64,000 nucleotides of DNA, from positions 42,842,037-42,906,036 of the forward strand of contig CM043966.1 in NCBI GenBank assembly GCA_014529385.2, given 5' to 3'. The notes beneath the pieces are model-generated. The model worked only from the letters and a program-made list of their open reading frames with translations. It did no database searches and was not told the DNA's origin. Positions 1-11,544 of this stretch are shown here, in pieces. This stretch comes from Adiantum capillus-veneris. Its lineage: Eukaryota > Streptophyta > Polypodiopsida > Polypodiales > Pteridaceae. Within the stretch, counting starts at the first letter, position 1. Every line of letters starts with the position of its first letter. A program made the position numbers and the translations under genes.

Positions 1-4
1 TATC

Positions 5-793
5 CTACAAAACATCTTGATGAGCTTTATCAACCCGCCACAAACCTTTGAGCACCCCTAACTGCACATGTACGGGTAATACTGCTTCCTTGCCATAGAC
101 CAACTCATAAGGAGTAAAGTTGGTAGCCACCTTGTACGAAGTCCTGTAAGCCCACAGACATTTGTCAAGGTTAGATTCCCACTCTACAACCTGCTGGTAG
201 ATGTACTTAGTAAGCATCTTGACTATCTGTCCATTGGCACTTTCCACTGAATCATTGCATTGTGGATGGTATGGAGATGAAAATCGATGTTGAATCCCCA
301 ACTTTTCTACTAGGGCATGCACCAACTTATTTTTGAACCCTTGTCCTTGATCAGATATAAGCATCCAAGGTACTCCAAAATGACAACATATGCAATCAAA
401 AACAAACTAGGCAACAATATGTGCATTTACCTCTTTTACCGCTTTAGCCTCCACCCACCTAGTGAGGTAGTCTATAGCAACCACAACATACTTTTTACCA
501 CTAATTGACTTGGGCAATGGACCGACAGCATCCAAACCCCACTTTTCAAAAGGGTCATGTGCTATGATAGCCCCTTGCTGCTCGGCTACCAGTTGTCTTT
601 CACCCATTACTTGGCACCGATGGCACGTCTTGCACCAACAGTGCACATCTCGCACAACAGAAAGCCACCAAAACCCACTTCTTAAAACTACGAAACAAGA
701 CTTGATCCTTACCTTGATGTCCTCTCTCTTCATGGAACTGCTCCAATACCATATCAATCTCCTCCATGTAAAGGATTCGATGGAGCACCCCAT
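5..793 (-). pseudogene. Gypsy integrase fragments
   Basis: Integrase joins element cDNA to host DNA. Reading leftwards from 793: an HHCC zinc-binding region (GHQGK, then CKTCHRC around 630-650), the first catalytic Asp in WGLDAVGP near 530, then a frameshift near 400. The next frame (5-364) has the second Asp in SDQGQGF, SSPYHPQ and the Glu in ESANGQ, followed by AYRTSYK and TPYELVYGKE. The two pieces are in different frames and the C-terminal domain is outside the window. Family identification is firm; function is lost. Confidence 0.85.
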
Positions 794-836
794 CTCAACC
801 GTGCATCATAAGATTTTCTCCTACCACAGTGAACTT

Positions 837-1372
837 TCAAGCTCTTTGAACAATTCTCCTCTTTTGTAGCATGGAATGCCCTTCACAACATTGACCCGTA
901 CTCAAGCAATCATCAATGTCTTTCAAAGTCTCTCTACCTGCATAAGTAGCCGATGCCACATACAAACTCGACACATGTGTTTGAACACGACTGCTAGCCA
1001 ACCGATCTGCTTCCTGGTTCTGTTCCCTTCTCACATGTTTGAACTGCACCTCTTTAAAAAACTTCAACAGCTTCTTTATAGAGAAAAACCAATTCTTGAG
1101 AGAATCCCTCTTTACCTGCCATTGGACCAAAAGTTATTTGATAACCAATAAAGCATCACCTTTCACTACTAACCTTGATATGCCAAATTCAGCTTCAAAC
1201 CAAGATGTAAAGTAAGATACCCTGCCTCATTGTTGGTATGCACCTCTTCCAAGTCATAAGCTTTGGAAAAAATGATTGTGCCGTGTGGATCTTGAATGAC
1301 CACACCTCCACCCGCTCTTTGTGTTACCATTATGTAAGCGCCATCAAACCACATAGTGAAGGCCCCTTCCAA
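837..1372 (-). pseudogene. Second (archaeal-like) RNase H domain
   Basis: Two frames together make one RNase H fold. The part at 1169-1372 begins with FDGAY, then AGGGVVIQDPHG and EVHTNNEAGY (first Asp and the Glu of the active site). After a break, 837-1130 has VQWQVKRDSL, FKHVRREQNQEAD and RLAS, the typical end with the last acidic residue in NQEAD. This follows a separate degenerate RNase H joined to the RT, so the element had two. RNase H removes RNA from the RNA/DNA hybrid; the second copy is characteristic of Tat-lineage gypsy elements. Confidence 0.75.
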
Positions 1373-1440
1373 GTCTGGCTCCTCTTTGTCCTCCTCTCAC
1401 ACTACCCTTGGATAAATCGAGAATTCGATCTCTTTGTTGA

Positions 1441-2660
1441 CTAGGATATCCACCAAAGAGAACAACTCGTATGATCTACTTTAAACTCGAACTCAAACTC
1501 CTGAAGCTCTATCACCCATTTCATGATTCGCTTCCCCGGCTTCAAGTGTAGCACCACTTTAGGCAAAAGATTGTTAGCCGCCGTCAACACATAAAATTTA
1601 GAACGATCAAATACACTTTGAACTTTTTGCAGGCAAAGACTAAAGCCATCACCCACTATACAGCTTCCGTATAAGTAGTCTCTCTGTGACTAATTACCCG
1701 GCTTTTGAAGTAAATAGGCTTATAACTTCTCCCACCTTTTGTAGAAACACTGCTCCAATGGCCACCATACCCACCGTCATAGCAATATAGAAGTCATTCT
1801 CTTGGTTGAGAGGGCACACTGTAGGTAGCTGACATAGAATTCCTTTCACTTTGTCAAACGCCTCTTGAGCTTCATTATCCCATTGAAATCCATGCACTTG
1901 TTGAGCCCTTTTTTGAAGAGGGTAAACATACTTCTCTGGATCTGCTTCTATTCCATTCTGTGATACCGCATGACCCAATAGTTGAGCCCTTGGTTGTGCC
2001 AACTTGCACTTCTTCAGGTTCAATTGCCCTCCTTCTTCATCTAGCCTTTGAAAGCACGGCCTTAGCTTGGACAAATGTTCCGCCCTGGATCTATAACAGC
2101 CAATATCATCCAATAAAAACTCTGATGAACTTACCCAAGTATGGCTTGAACAACTTGCTCATCTAGTCTTGAAATGTAGCATACGCATTCACCAATCTAA
2201 AAGGCATACTGCGGTAGGCAAAGCATCCCCATGGAGAGATGAAGGTAGTCTTCAGCTGATCCTCCAAAGCAATACCAATCTGAAAATACCTTGAAAAACC
2301 ATCCATGATAGAATAGCATTCGTGCCCGGTAGCCTGATTTAGAATCTCATCTTGAAATGGCAAAGGGTAGTGATTCCGCTTGGTCGCAGCGTTCAAGGGC
2401 TTATAGTCTACACATATTCACCATTTCCCATTCTTCTTTGGAGTAATGATAACAGGAGAAACCCATTTAGAATCTTATATAATACCTCCCTCAAGAAACT
2501 TGTTGATCTCCTGCCATAGAGCCTCCTTTAAAATATCTCCCAACCTCCTTAGCTTCTGTGCTTTTGGCCTGTATCCGTCTTTAAGTAGGATCCGATGCTC
2601 CACTGCTTTAGCTCCTCTCAAATCTTTATACTCCATCGAATAAGTCTGGATAGGATGCAC
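1441..2660 (-). pseudogene. Gypsy reverse transcriptase and first RNase H remnant
   Basis: Three frames cover the RT. 2475-2660 shows the N-terminal part (VEHRILLKDGYRPKAQKLRR, ending in FLEGGII). 2163-2396 contains LNQATGHECYSIMDGFSRYFQ and FAYRSMPFRLVNAYATFQD, the palm region with the first catalytic Asp in MDGFS. 1694-2113 starts at MDDIGCYR (the YVDD-type motif, altered) and runs through LNLKKCKLAQ and the connection region. 1441-1656 is a very weak RNase H remnant. Multiple stops and frame changes rule out a working enzyme. Confidence 0.8.
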
Positions 2661-3357
2661 ATAGGTCCATATAGCCTTCCTTCTCCTGCTTGGTTAAATT
2701 TGTGCCTAGCATATCTTCCACCTCTTTAGCCTTCAGACTACAGACAGGGGCTTGCATACCTTTACTTGCACTGGTAGAATCTATGGTGACTCCGAATAAA
2801 TCTGTATCCAGCTTCAATAAATCTTCATCGCTCCCTTCCTCTTCGACACTGGTGGACCCTTCATCATAAGTCGACTCGGTTTCATATTCATAACTGGTGC
2901 TAGAATCCTTGTCATCACCCCCGGCTGACGGATGAAAGTGGCTTTCCCTGGTCTTCAGATCCAACATGATTTGCCCTCCATTTTCTCGATCCGGCAAGGT
3001 AAATACCCTCTTCTCCCAATCTTGCTTGGCCCCAATTGCCAACAACCATGGCCTCCCCAATATATTTGGATAAGCATTTTCTCCTGCTTTCATGACAAAA
3101 AAATCAATTAAGCATTCAATCCTCACGACCTTTACCTTCACATCGTGTGCCACTCCTAAACACCGAACTTTGGCATGGTTGGACATCCTCATTCGCACAT
3201 CGGACTTGACGACAAATTTAATACCAATATTCCTCATAGCAGTCTCTGTGATCACAACGACGTGCACACCACCATCAATATAGGCTTGAACATGCTTCTT
3301 CTTTTCAAGCAAAACGTCCACCACTGGAAGCACATCGATCGGACTCCCCACCCTCAA
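2626..3357 (-). pseudogene. Retropepsin-like protease region of the gypsy relic
   Basis: A 243-codon open stretch. Near its N-terminus YIDGGVHVVVIT stands where gypsy proteases have the catalytic D-[SG]-G, and further on ILGRPWLLAI matches the conserved ILGRPWL flap-proximal motif. The segment after residue 130 is acidic and Ser/Thr-rich and leads into the RT. It is the longest undamaged piece of this element. The active-site neighbourhood (DGGV rather than DGGA/DSGA) may be altered. Confidence 0.7.
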
Positions 3358-3459
3358 GGCTAGATTCTATACCGCATACACATCTCCTCCTACTCGGGGA
3401 AGCCTCGTACTGACATTGGTTGACCACTGCCTCCTTAATTTAGGGTTTAATGCAAGCGA

Positions 3460-5104
3460 CTACTCAAAAGTGATGTTAGCCTTTTGATTTTGGACATCTC
3501 TTACCTGATCATATTCTAGATTACCGCGCCCCAACTGAAAATCCTTCTTTGTAATTCTTTGTCTTCGCCTTCTCTTGCTTGGTTCTGGCTGCTCTCTACC
3601 TTCGTTCACTTTCTCTTTACACTTCTTTGCTCTAGTTTCACGTTTCGTCTCGGTCTCTCTTTCGCCTCTTGCTCTTTTGTTCGCCATAGTATCAATCTCC
3701 TGCCTGCCAATACCAATAATATTAACCTTTTGCACTTCATCATTACCTGACGGAGCCGCGTGTATTAGGTTTTTGATTGCTTGCTGCTCCCTTTGACCAT
3801 TAAACTGTGCCTGGCCCCTTCCTTGACCAAACAGAGGATACATACCACCCCTTTCCCTCGGTGGGTGAGGATAATCTGGAGCATAGTGGCCCTCCTCTCC
3901 GCAATTGTAACATCTGCCAGGCAATTGCCTAGCCTTGCCTCTTCTTGTCCTTGCTTGGCCGTTGTGCATAACACTTAAAAGCAACTCTTGCATTTGCTCA
4001 TACAAATCTTGAACTATACATATCCATTGTTGAGGAACTGTTGCTACCCCTCGATTATGCTGATTCTCCACTTGAACTTCTTCTCTCAGACTTGCGGTCG
4101 GAGTGGGAACCATTGCCTAATATCCCAATGCACCTTGCTCAATCTTATTTTTAATTTTTTGGCTCTTTGACCATGCTATAGCAACAACCCCGTTGTAATT
4201 CTCCGGGCCCTCAAAAACAAAGGATACATACCATCCCTTTCCCTTGGTGGGTGAGGGCAATCTGGAGCATAGTGGCCCTCCTCTCCGCAATTGTAACATC
4301 TGCCAGGAAATTGCCTAGCCTTGCCTCTTCCTGTCCTTGCTTGGACTCTGTCTATAACACTTAAACGCAACTCTTGCATTTAAGTGTTATAGACTCTTCC
4401 TTTCCTTGCTTGGACTCTGTCTATAACACTTAAACGCAACTCTTGCATTTGGTCAGACAAATCTTGAGCTGTACGTACCCATTGTTGAGGAACGGTCTCT
4501 ACCCCTCGATTATACTGATTCTCCACTTGAACTTCTTCTCTCGGACTTGCGGTCGGATTGGGAACCATCACCTCGTATCCCAATGCACCTTGCTCAATCT
4601 TCTTTTTAATTTTTTGGCTCTTTGACCGTGCTATAGCAACAACCCCGTTGTAATTCTCCGGGCCCTCGAAATCCACCTATTCACAAAGTTCTGGATGCAA
4701 AAAAGCCATAAATTTTTCCAATTTAAAGTACTCACCCCCATTGGACAACTGCATGGCTACTACAAAGTCCCTCCAACACTCTTCGAAGCGGGCAAGGAAA
4801 ACACCAAACTCCTCGTTCACATCTTGCTTCAAATTCTTCAACCTTGCATCTAGATCGACATGAGATATCTCTTTACGAAAATCATGCAGAAAACGGGCCC
4901 GCAATGCAGGCCACATAAGTCTTGGCTCTCCTTCCAAGGCATGGAACCATGTCTTTGCTCTTCCTCACATCAGAGCGGAATCGTTTGCATTTTGCTATCT
5001 TCATTTGGCATATGCAATGATAGCATATACAACTCAAAATCGGCCATCCACTCTTCCCGATCTTCTTCTCCGGTGAAAACTGGTCCATATATGTGCGCTG
5101 CCAT
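3460..5104 (-). pseudogene. Gag with duplicated zinc-knuckle segment
   Basis: The likely gag start is the ATG at 5104 (reads MAAHIYGPVFTGEED). A retrotransposon gag core follows at 4677-4937 (MWPALRARFLHDFRKEI, then FARFEECWRDF-like text). Stops interrupt at about 5005 and 4678. The nucleocapsid part contains two CCHC knuckles because of a tandem duplication. The upstream one (4176-4379) is canonical, CYNCGEEGHYAPDC. The downstream one (3460-4113) has its last Cys changed to Tyr. After the knuckles the protein is Lys/Arg/Glu-rich. Gag would form the virus-like particle; this copy cannot. Confidence 0.75.
3836..4671. repeat. Imperfect tandem duplication of about 380 bp inside gag
   Basis: The block 3836-4209 is repeated at 4215-4671 with point differences. 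The second copy also has a local duplication of about 67 bp (4313-4380 against 4381-4448) that starts and ends in the same TATAACACTTAAACGCAACT text. The duplication doubles the zinc-knuckle coding segment. Confidence 0.8.
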
Positions 5105-5671
5105 CTCTCCTTGATAGAGTAACTTTCTTTGATCAAAACCGACAAGCAATCAGTTGCTCCTTAGTGGGGGCACCAGAAGATGGAGAGGGGGAACGAGGTA
5201 CACACCCGACACAAAGCACAAAGCCCACCTACAGCTCAGGGTATCCACAACACCCCTAACCTCTCAAATAATACCTTCAAATTGACTAATTTGCACTAAC
5301 AAACCCACCCTGGCACGCAAAACAACTATCTTCTACCCTGTAGAGACACCATTCAGCACAAATGCATCCACACTGCTCAACTCACCCTTTCCGGCTCATA
5401 AAACACCCTGATTTTGTCCTCTTGGTAACACTCTTCAAACTGCAGGCAAACCCTTCCGCAAGCATTGACAAGCACACTAAGAGCGATAGAAAAGGAGGGG
5501 AATGGGGAGAAGCAACCCGAGAAAGAGGGGCAAAGGCTTGGTAGTATTATGCATAGGGAGATAGTACAACCAAGTCTGCAACTCCAATGGCAAGCTTACA
5601 ATACACATGCTTGCAAGCATCCCCAACAACTCTCTCTGGCAAAAAAGCCCTTAAAAATTCACTTCTATCCC

Positions 5672-5679
5672 CTTTTATA
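5672..5679 (-). promoter_or_regulatory. TATA box (TATAAAAG) in probable LTR
   Basis: Minus-strand CCCTATAAAAGGGG about 570 bp upstream of the gag ATG, placed as expected for an LTR U3 promoter. Confidence 0.45.
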
Positions 5680-5875
5680 GGGCTTGGCTAAGGCTAAAAA
5701 AGATAAAACAAGGAGCTATCAAGCCTGTGCAATCATGTTTAGCTTTAGTTAGAATTCTCTTGCATTGCTACCACTTGCCACATTTGATTTTTTTGGTAAC
5801 TTTTGCATGGTACCTCTCTCTGCCCAATTTGGCCGCCCTTGCACTTGCCTTCTTGGGCCTATGAACACCTCTCAG

Positions 5876-5981
<106 letters not shown>

Positions 5982-6079
5982 GACCTTGTGGCGCAGGACA
6001 CCCCCCTTGGCTCACCTTTGACCGGCCTTGGGCCCTTCTCTCTCTTTGGCTCACTTCACTGCGAGACCCCTCCCCTAGG

Positions 6080-6099
6080 CAATAGCGACATCGCTATTG
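6080..6099. other. Perfect short inverted repeat
   Basis: Arms CAATAGCGA and TCGCTATTG separated by CA, flanked by C-rich and G-rich runs. Half of the motif (AATAGCGA) recurs about 20 bp downstream. Confidence 0.7.
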
Positions 6100-6535
6100 G
6101 GGGGGGATTTTGCCTTTAAAAATAGCGAGCGCGGGATTGGCTACTTACAGACCCACAATGTCACCTCTACATGTGCGCTCCCAAGCCGACCCGAGTTCTC
6201 CCAACCTTGCCGCGCTTCACAATTCCCCGAGTCATCGAATCGAGGTCGCAAAAACCGAGAAAGTCATCTCCAATCAATCCCGAACAAATGCACCTAATCT
6301 TTCCAACTGCTGTAACTTTCTGCTCTGAGCTCCGTTTGATGAGCAGTCAACTCCTGCTTGCTCATACATTGCATATCACTTTCTCAAACTCTACCGTGGT
6401 CCTAAAAATGCTAGATGGCATGACTCCCCATGTAATCAGGTGGGCACCAACCTAGCCCTCGGCAAAACTTCAACTAGCCATAAACTACAATCCGTGGCTT
6501 CGCTCTGCAATCCGAAAAGACGGGTAGGCTCCATA

Positions 6536-7303
6536 AATTGAGCACTATGCACCTATACCATGACATCCACTTGGGCCACTTGTCCTCAACTGCCCTGTCG
6601 GGCAAGAATCTGCTACACACCGTACCTTCAAACTCCAATAACTTGGGCTCCCTAGCTCTGTTTGCTGAGCCGTCTGGACCTGCTCCTTCAACACTTCAAG
6701 CTCTACATTCTTGGATCCAAAGATTGCAGCTCGAATCTCCTTCACTTGCTCCCCAAATTAGCCCCTTATAGAGCCTTCCTTGGACTATAAACCGCATCAG
6801 TCATACATCTCCGCTGCTCCCTGTCAGCCCATGATCTTCCTAGCTGCTCCAGCCTTTTGCCATGCTTCTGCTAGCCTGCACATACCTGCCCATTCCATCT
6901 TCTAGGGTCGACACACTTTGGATGTACCAATGCCATGTAAAGAACCAAGTGTAAAAATCTTCTTCGAATAATGCCAACATATTGCTTGATAGCAAGAACA
7001 TGCATTTGGCATAGAGGCTATAAAGGACTTCTTCTAAAGGGTTGCCCACTCAAATCATAGCATAATCCTTGGTTACTTCTAAAAAGGATATCCATGGTCC
7101 TCATGCTTGTTCAAGCTCATGAAAAACTTGGATACATGTGAGAAACATTTTGCAGATTTTAAATAGCATTGCACACGAGAGATCAAGGAGGCTCTTGAAG
7201 AAATTCATGGTGCTCGTTAGGGTTTCATCACGTATTCTTCAGTTGCTGGTCCTTGCTCTGGAGTTGGCAGTTTCGGGTAGTTAAGCCAAGTCGGCCTTTC
7301 CTT
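6536..7303. other. No recognisable gene; possible coiled-coil remnant on the minus strand
   Basis: Only short frames. A minus-strand frame at 6545-6745 starts with MKEIRAAIFGSKNVELEVL, heptad-like, and could be a further scrap of the gypsy-associated coiled-coil ORF seen at 7304-9146. Otherwise I see nothing. Confidence 0.3.
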
Positions 7304-9146
7304 CTATAGTGCTTCATGTGCTGGCCATGTCCTTACCCTTGGTACATATGACAGGATGTTGGGTCCTTCTGTATTGATGCCGGTGCCCTTGTAAACAAGA
7401 TGAGATATTTTGAGTTTTTGTTGAGCCAATTTTTCCTCCATGTGCGACTGTTGATGCCATTGAGAATTGATTTGATTGGGAGTGAGTTGAGTTACATTGA
7501 CAGAGTGAAGAACCCTCAACTCCCAATCCATAGCCGCTTTCCATTCAACATCCACTTTGTGAACAATCTTCTCTTTAAGTACATCTTCTTCAGATTTAGA
7601 GAGCTAGACCATTGGCACTTGCTCCTTGCTTGTGATTGGTACCTGGAATTCAAAACTTCCTATCTGCCCTTCATTTGGTCGTGTTTCCATTTCTGCAAAG
7701 GAGATTGATGGTATCTCTAGATTCGACTGCTCAAATGTACCTGCTTCCCCATGAGTGTCCACATTCCCTTCTATCAGCAACTGATTGGATTTCTTTAATT
7801 CCTCTATCTCTTTAAGCAACTGCTCTTCCCTTTGCATATGCATTAGGGCGAGGTCACTTCTTTGTTCTTGTTCCAGCTTCAGCTCAAGTTCCAAGTCTTT
7901 GTTTCTCTTTTCTAAAGTCTTGTAAACTTCATCAGTCCCCTTGAGTGAAGCTACTGCTGGGTTTTTTCTTATTTGCTTTAGAAATGCCGCTTGGTCATTG
8001 ATTCCATGCTCTGAGTATTGCAAAGCGGAATTTGCTACATTCAAATGTACTTGGAGCTTTTGTACCGACTGAGTAGTGCTCATAAGTTCATTTATTACTT
8101 CAATCAGCTGTTGGTCCTTGCTTTTACAGGGATCCGACAACTTTGTGAGGAGTTCCCCTAATTCTTCTATTTCCTTTTGTTGCTTTTCCTTGACACTTTG
8201 GTGTTGTTTTGCTTCGTTTTGATTTGGCCTTGAAGATTTTCAATGATATTCATCCTGTCTTCAAGCTCGCCTTGGAGAGCATCAATCACTTGTTCAAGTT
8301 CTCGAGCTTTAGCACTGCGGCTAAGAGCTACTCTTTGCATTTTCTCCATCATTAGTTGCATGTGCTTTGCATATTCATTAACTTGGATGATCACTTCATC
8401 TGTTGTCTCTTTGAATTCTGCTTGAGGCTCTTTAAAAGTTCCAACCTCATTGTTGGTTGTTTCCTTGGGATGTTCTTGATTTGACTTCCTCCTTTTTTTC
8501 TCATATTCTTTTATTTTCCTGCCTTCATCTGATTGGTTAGTTAGTGAAGGGCTTGGACTAGGAAAAGGTTGATCTTCTTGTTCGATATTGGGTGAGGGTG
8601 GTCTTGGAGACATCTCCCTCTGTTCCTGTTGTGGTTCACTTGGTTTCCCCACTTTTGCTTGCTATGGTTGTTGAGTAGTCGACTCTTCTCTGGCTTTTCT
8701 TTGAGCTTCTAAAGCCTCTTGTATCTTCAAGGCTTCAGATTCTGCATACATCCTTTCTAGCAGATCCGTAGGATCTTCTTGGATCTTCTTCTCAGGGTTT
8801 TTGGCTCTAGGACCCTTGACTTTTCTTGGACTCCATAAATCTGGATTCTGTCCTACAGCTTGTTGGCTTCGTTCATAAGCTTTTTTTTCTCTTTCAAACC
8901 TTGCCTTTTTTTGTTAAGGTTCTTTTTGATGGGCGGCCACTCCCTTTCTTTTCATCTCTTCTCTCCTTGCCCTTTTTTTCTCATTGTCTGAACTTTCTTC
9001 ACTGCTATGGACTTCAGGTGAGCTTTTTGCTAACTCTTCATTTGATTTATAAATCCCTTTTTCTTTGATCTAGTGGCTCGTGGAGAGGGCTGAGCTGTGA
9101 TTATCGATGTGTTCTAATCTGGGACTGGCGGCAAGCTATCGGCCAT
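7304..9146 (-). pseudogene. Coiled-coil, highly charged ORF (gypsy-associated extra ORF)
   Basis: Reading leftwards from an ATG at 9146 (MADSLPPVPD), a charged frame with Lys/Arg/Glu/Ser-rich text continues to about 8650, then 8167-8652, and, after a frameshift near 8200, 7604-8140. The last two have long heptad patterns (ELEQVIDALQGELEDRM; KTLEKRNKDLELELKLEQEQ), predicting an extended coiled coil. At least two stops and one frameshift break it. No enzymatic motif is seen. Similar Ser/Pro-rich then coiled-coil text follows integrase in D2 (19.6-22.9 kb, plus strand), so I infer that this is the structural extra ORF of a related gypsy element. Confidence 0.5.
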
Positions 9147-9880
9147 CCCAATGGCATGGTATGCAATTCGGGTCAAAACTTCTGGAGCTTCCAAATATGT
9201 TACTCTTCCTTCCTTCTTTGTGCTCTTGAGTGTTGTAAGCACATACTAAGCATGATCTATTGATTATCTTGTTGTTGACTTCAATACCTGCGTGAAGGTG
9301 GTTGCTAACATGAACTAGAAATTTTCTCCTCCACTTGGCTATCTTTGTAGTTCCATTGGGATTATTTCCCTTGTCTAATAGGTGGCTGACCCTGTGATGG
9401 ACTCTCTGACTGGTCCTTCACCACTTCAGTGCCTCTAGCTTCGGTCAAGTCTGATCTAGCTTGTCATACTTCTTCAAGAAAACTCTAAATTGTAGCTATC
9501 ATGGATTCATTCAATCCACATATTTCCTTCTCCTCTATTTGCTATAAGTGCTCTTCTTGAGCCCATGAAGGCTAAGGATGTAGTTTTTGTATTGTCAAAG
9601 CATCTGAACACTCTAGTTGTTCCAAAATCTTCTTTGCCAAATTCTTTGTAATCCTAGTTGCCAACTCTCACTTTTCTTGTCATTCAAATCAACTACCTTC
9701 TCTTTCCCTTTTGCCTTTCATATGTCTCTATACTGCTCCCACTTGTTGGTTTCAATAGTTTGATTACTCTCAGGTTTGTCTAAGGGAACTTTTTACAACA
9801 TTTGGCAGATCTCACAAAGAGATGGTCCCAAGACTAACATGTCAATCTTAAGGAACAAGTGACACGACTAGGGCATGGAG
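9147..9880. other. No gene seen
   Basis: Short broken frames only. Some minus-strand stretches may continue the decayed gypsy extra ORF, but nothing identifiable remains. Confidence 0.4.
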
Positions 9881-10566
9881 CCAACCAAGAGGTTGTCAAT
9901 CTCATGTTTGAACACAATACACTCTGTGGAAATAGTCTATGAACTCTCTAATTGCGGAAAAGCTAATTTCTACCTCTCTAATCCAGTCACACATCCACAT
10001 GCAAAACCAGGAGCAAATCAACTCCGATCAACACCAAACTTGGCAGGCACATACCTTACTAGGCAAAAAACACTTCTCAACCATCAAACCTAAAATTTGT
10101 ACACTAGAAAAAATTGCAATTTTCTCTAGCAGCAAAATTACAATTCTTTGAATTTGTTGTTGAACACACCTGATAGGTACTTCTAAAGTGTCGAGAATCT
10201 AATACAATTGATGAAATCTCAAAATGATGCTTGGATAGTGAGAGATGTCACATGGAAGGTTGTGGGAGTCGACGTTATGATCTTGCAAAACTCTTGCAAT
10301 GTAGGTATCGGCATGTAGAGCTCCTCAAGGCTAACACACAAATGCTCTCTGCTTTTGGATACAATAACCGTGCGATGCAATGCAAATAGATGAAATCTTG
10401 ACAGCAAGAGAGTTCCCATGATGTACAAAGAAACCTTATCTATTCATTAAAGATAATAAAATTGTGCTTTTCAAAACCTTACAAAGGTGCCTTTTATACC
10501 TTGGCTAAGGAACTTATTTGTACAAAGGCTAAAACTTCTTCAAAAATATGTGAGAATCTTCCAACA
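9881..10566 (-). repeat. Probable 3' LTR of a minus-strand gypsy relic
   Basis: The minus-strand LTR would start TGTTGGAAGATT at 10566, directly after a purine-rich PPT, and contains a TATA box at 10491-10498. The far (left) edge is not determined and no second copy lies in the window, so the left coordinate is approximate. Confidence 0.45.
10491..10498 (-). promoter_or_regulatory. TATA box (TATAAAAG) in LTR
   Basis: Minus-strand GGTATAAAAGGC, about 70 bp inside the LTR start. Confidence 0.45.
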
Positions 10567-10580
10567 CTTCCCCCTCCTAC
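10567..10580 (-). promoter_or_regulatory. Polypurine tract
   Basis: Minus-strand GTAGGAGGGGGAAG abutting TGTTGG, the arrangement that primes plus-strand DNA synthesis next to a 3' LTR. Confidence 0.55.
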
Positions 10581-10629
10581 TTCATGTTGTCCTGACATGA
10601 GTCAAGGTTTGAAATTTCAAAGTCTCCCA

Positions 10630-11544
10630 TCAAGCTCTCTTTGTCTCCTTGAGGAAAGCGAAGGTTGGTAGTTGTTCCAGCTTTTGCTTGTGGCTCCACT
10701 TCTTGGGAATTCTTTTTGTGTCGTTTTGCATAGCTCCAACAACATGATTTGGGGTGGTGTACCTTGGTGGTTTCTTGGCAAGGAAGTGGAAGTGCTGGTG
10801 GTATAGGCGGGCGGGATCCTCTACTTGCTTTAGTATAAGGTCAGAGAAGGTGGTAGAGGTTGTACTCTTTGTGAGTGTTCCAGCTGTTTTTCTATCTCTG
10901 GCTCTCATTGTCATAGCTTTAGTGGGCAACTTTAGTGCTTCAGCCATTATGTCTTTGTTGATGATTACTTTGAATTTTTGTACTTGTTGATCTGTGATCT
11001 GGGTAGATCCATCCTCTTTAATCGTTGACAGTAGTTCATAAGCTCTTTGAAAGTCTACTTCACATGGTTCTTGATCATAAAATTCTTGAAGTCCCATACT
11101 TCTGTTGCTTCTTTCGTTGCTGGCTTAGCTGCTACATCATAGACTTCTTTAGGTAGATTTGCAACTCTACCTGATTTCCATCTACACTTTTGAATCTTCT
11201 GGTGAAGACTGTGGTGTTATCTCCTCAAGCTGTTCTTTTAACAAGTAGGTTACTTTGGCCGTTTTCATAGAATTGGGCTCCAACTGATATGGTGGCAACT
11301 CTTGCAGCTTCTCTTTTTGGGTCTTTCTTTTCTTTACTTTCTTAGCAGCTTGCATTGCACCTATTACTAACCAACGGGGTATCATTTCCATGGAGAACAG
11401 ATATGCATTTGGTAGATCATCGTCTACCCCTTTTGGTGATTCTCCTAAAATAATCCTTGTTAAATGATTCGCTAGGATTATATTACAACCACCTAATAAC
11501 TCTAAAGAAACAAACGAGAGAATGAACGACAATATAAATGACAC
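10630..11544 (-). pseudogene. Gypsy extra-ORF domain fragments (unknown function)
   Basis: Two minus-strand frames. 11182-11544 contains NHLTRIILGESPKG, EMIPRWLVIGAMQ and KEKLQELP. 10630-11097 contains RAYELLSTIKEDGSTQ, FKVIINKDI, EALKLP, ARLYHQHFHFLAKKPPRYT and again GAMQ followed by KQKLEQLP. The repeated GAMQ/KxKLxxLP ending suggests two partial copies of one protein or an internal duplication. The style (EALKLP, YHQHF) resembles proteins carried downstream of integrase in plant gypsy elements, and the position just before a PPT and LTR agrees. No catalytic motif is seen. Confidence 0.45.

Larger units (their letters stand above)
1..5160 (-). mobile_element. Ty3/gypsy retrotransposon relic, Tat-like (dual RNase H)
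   Basis: Minus-strand order from right to left is gag, retropepsin, RT, RNase H, a second RNase H, integrase, the Ty3/gypsy order. The integrase C-terminus and the 3' LTR lie beyond base 1. A second RNase H of the archaeal-like type between the first RNase H and integrase is a known mark of the plant Tat lineage (Ogre/Retand relatives); that assignment is inference from motifs. Every ORF is broken by stops and frameshifts, and gag carries a tandem duplication, so the copy is dead and old. The 5' LTR should lie immediately to the right, where a minus-strand TATA box is visible. Confidence 0.85.
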
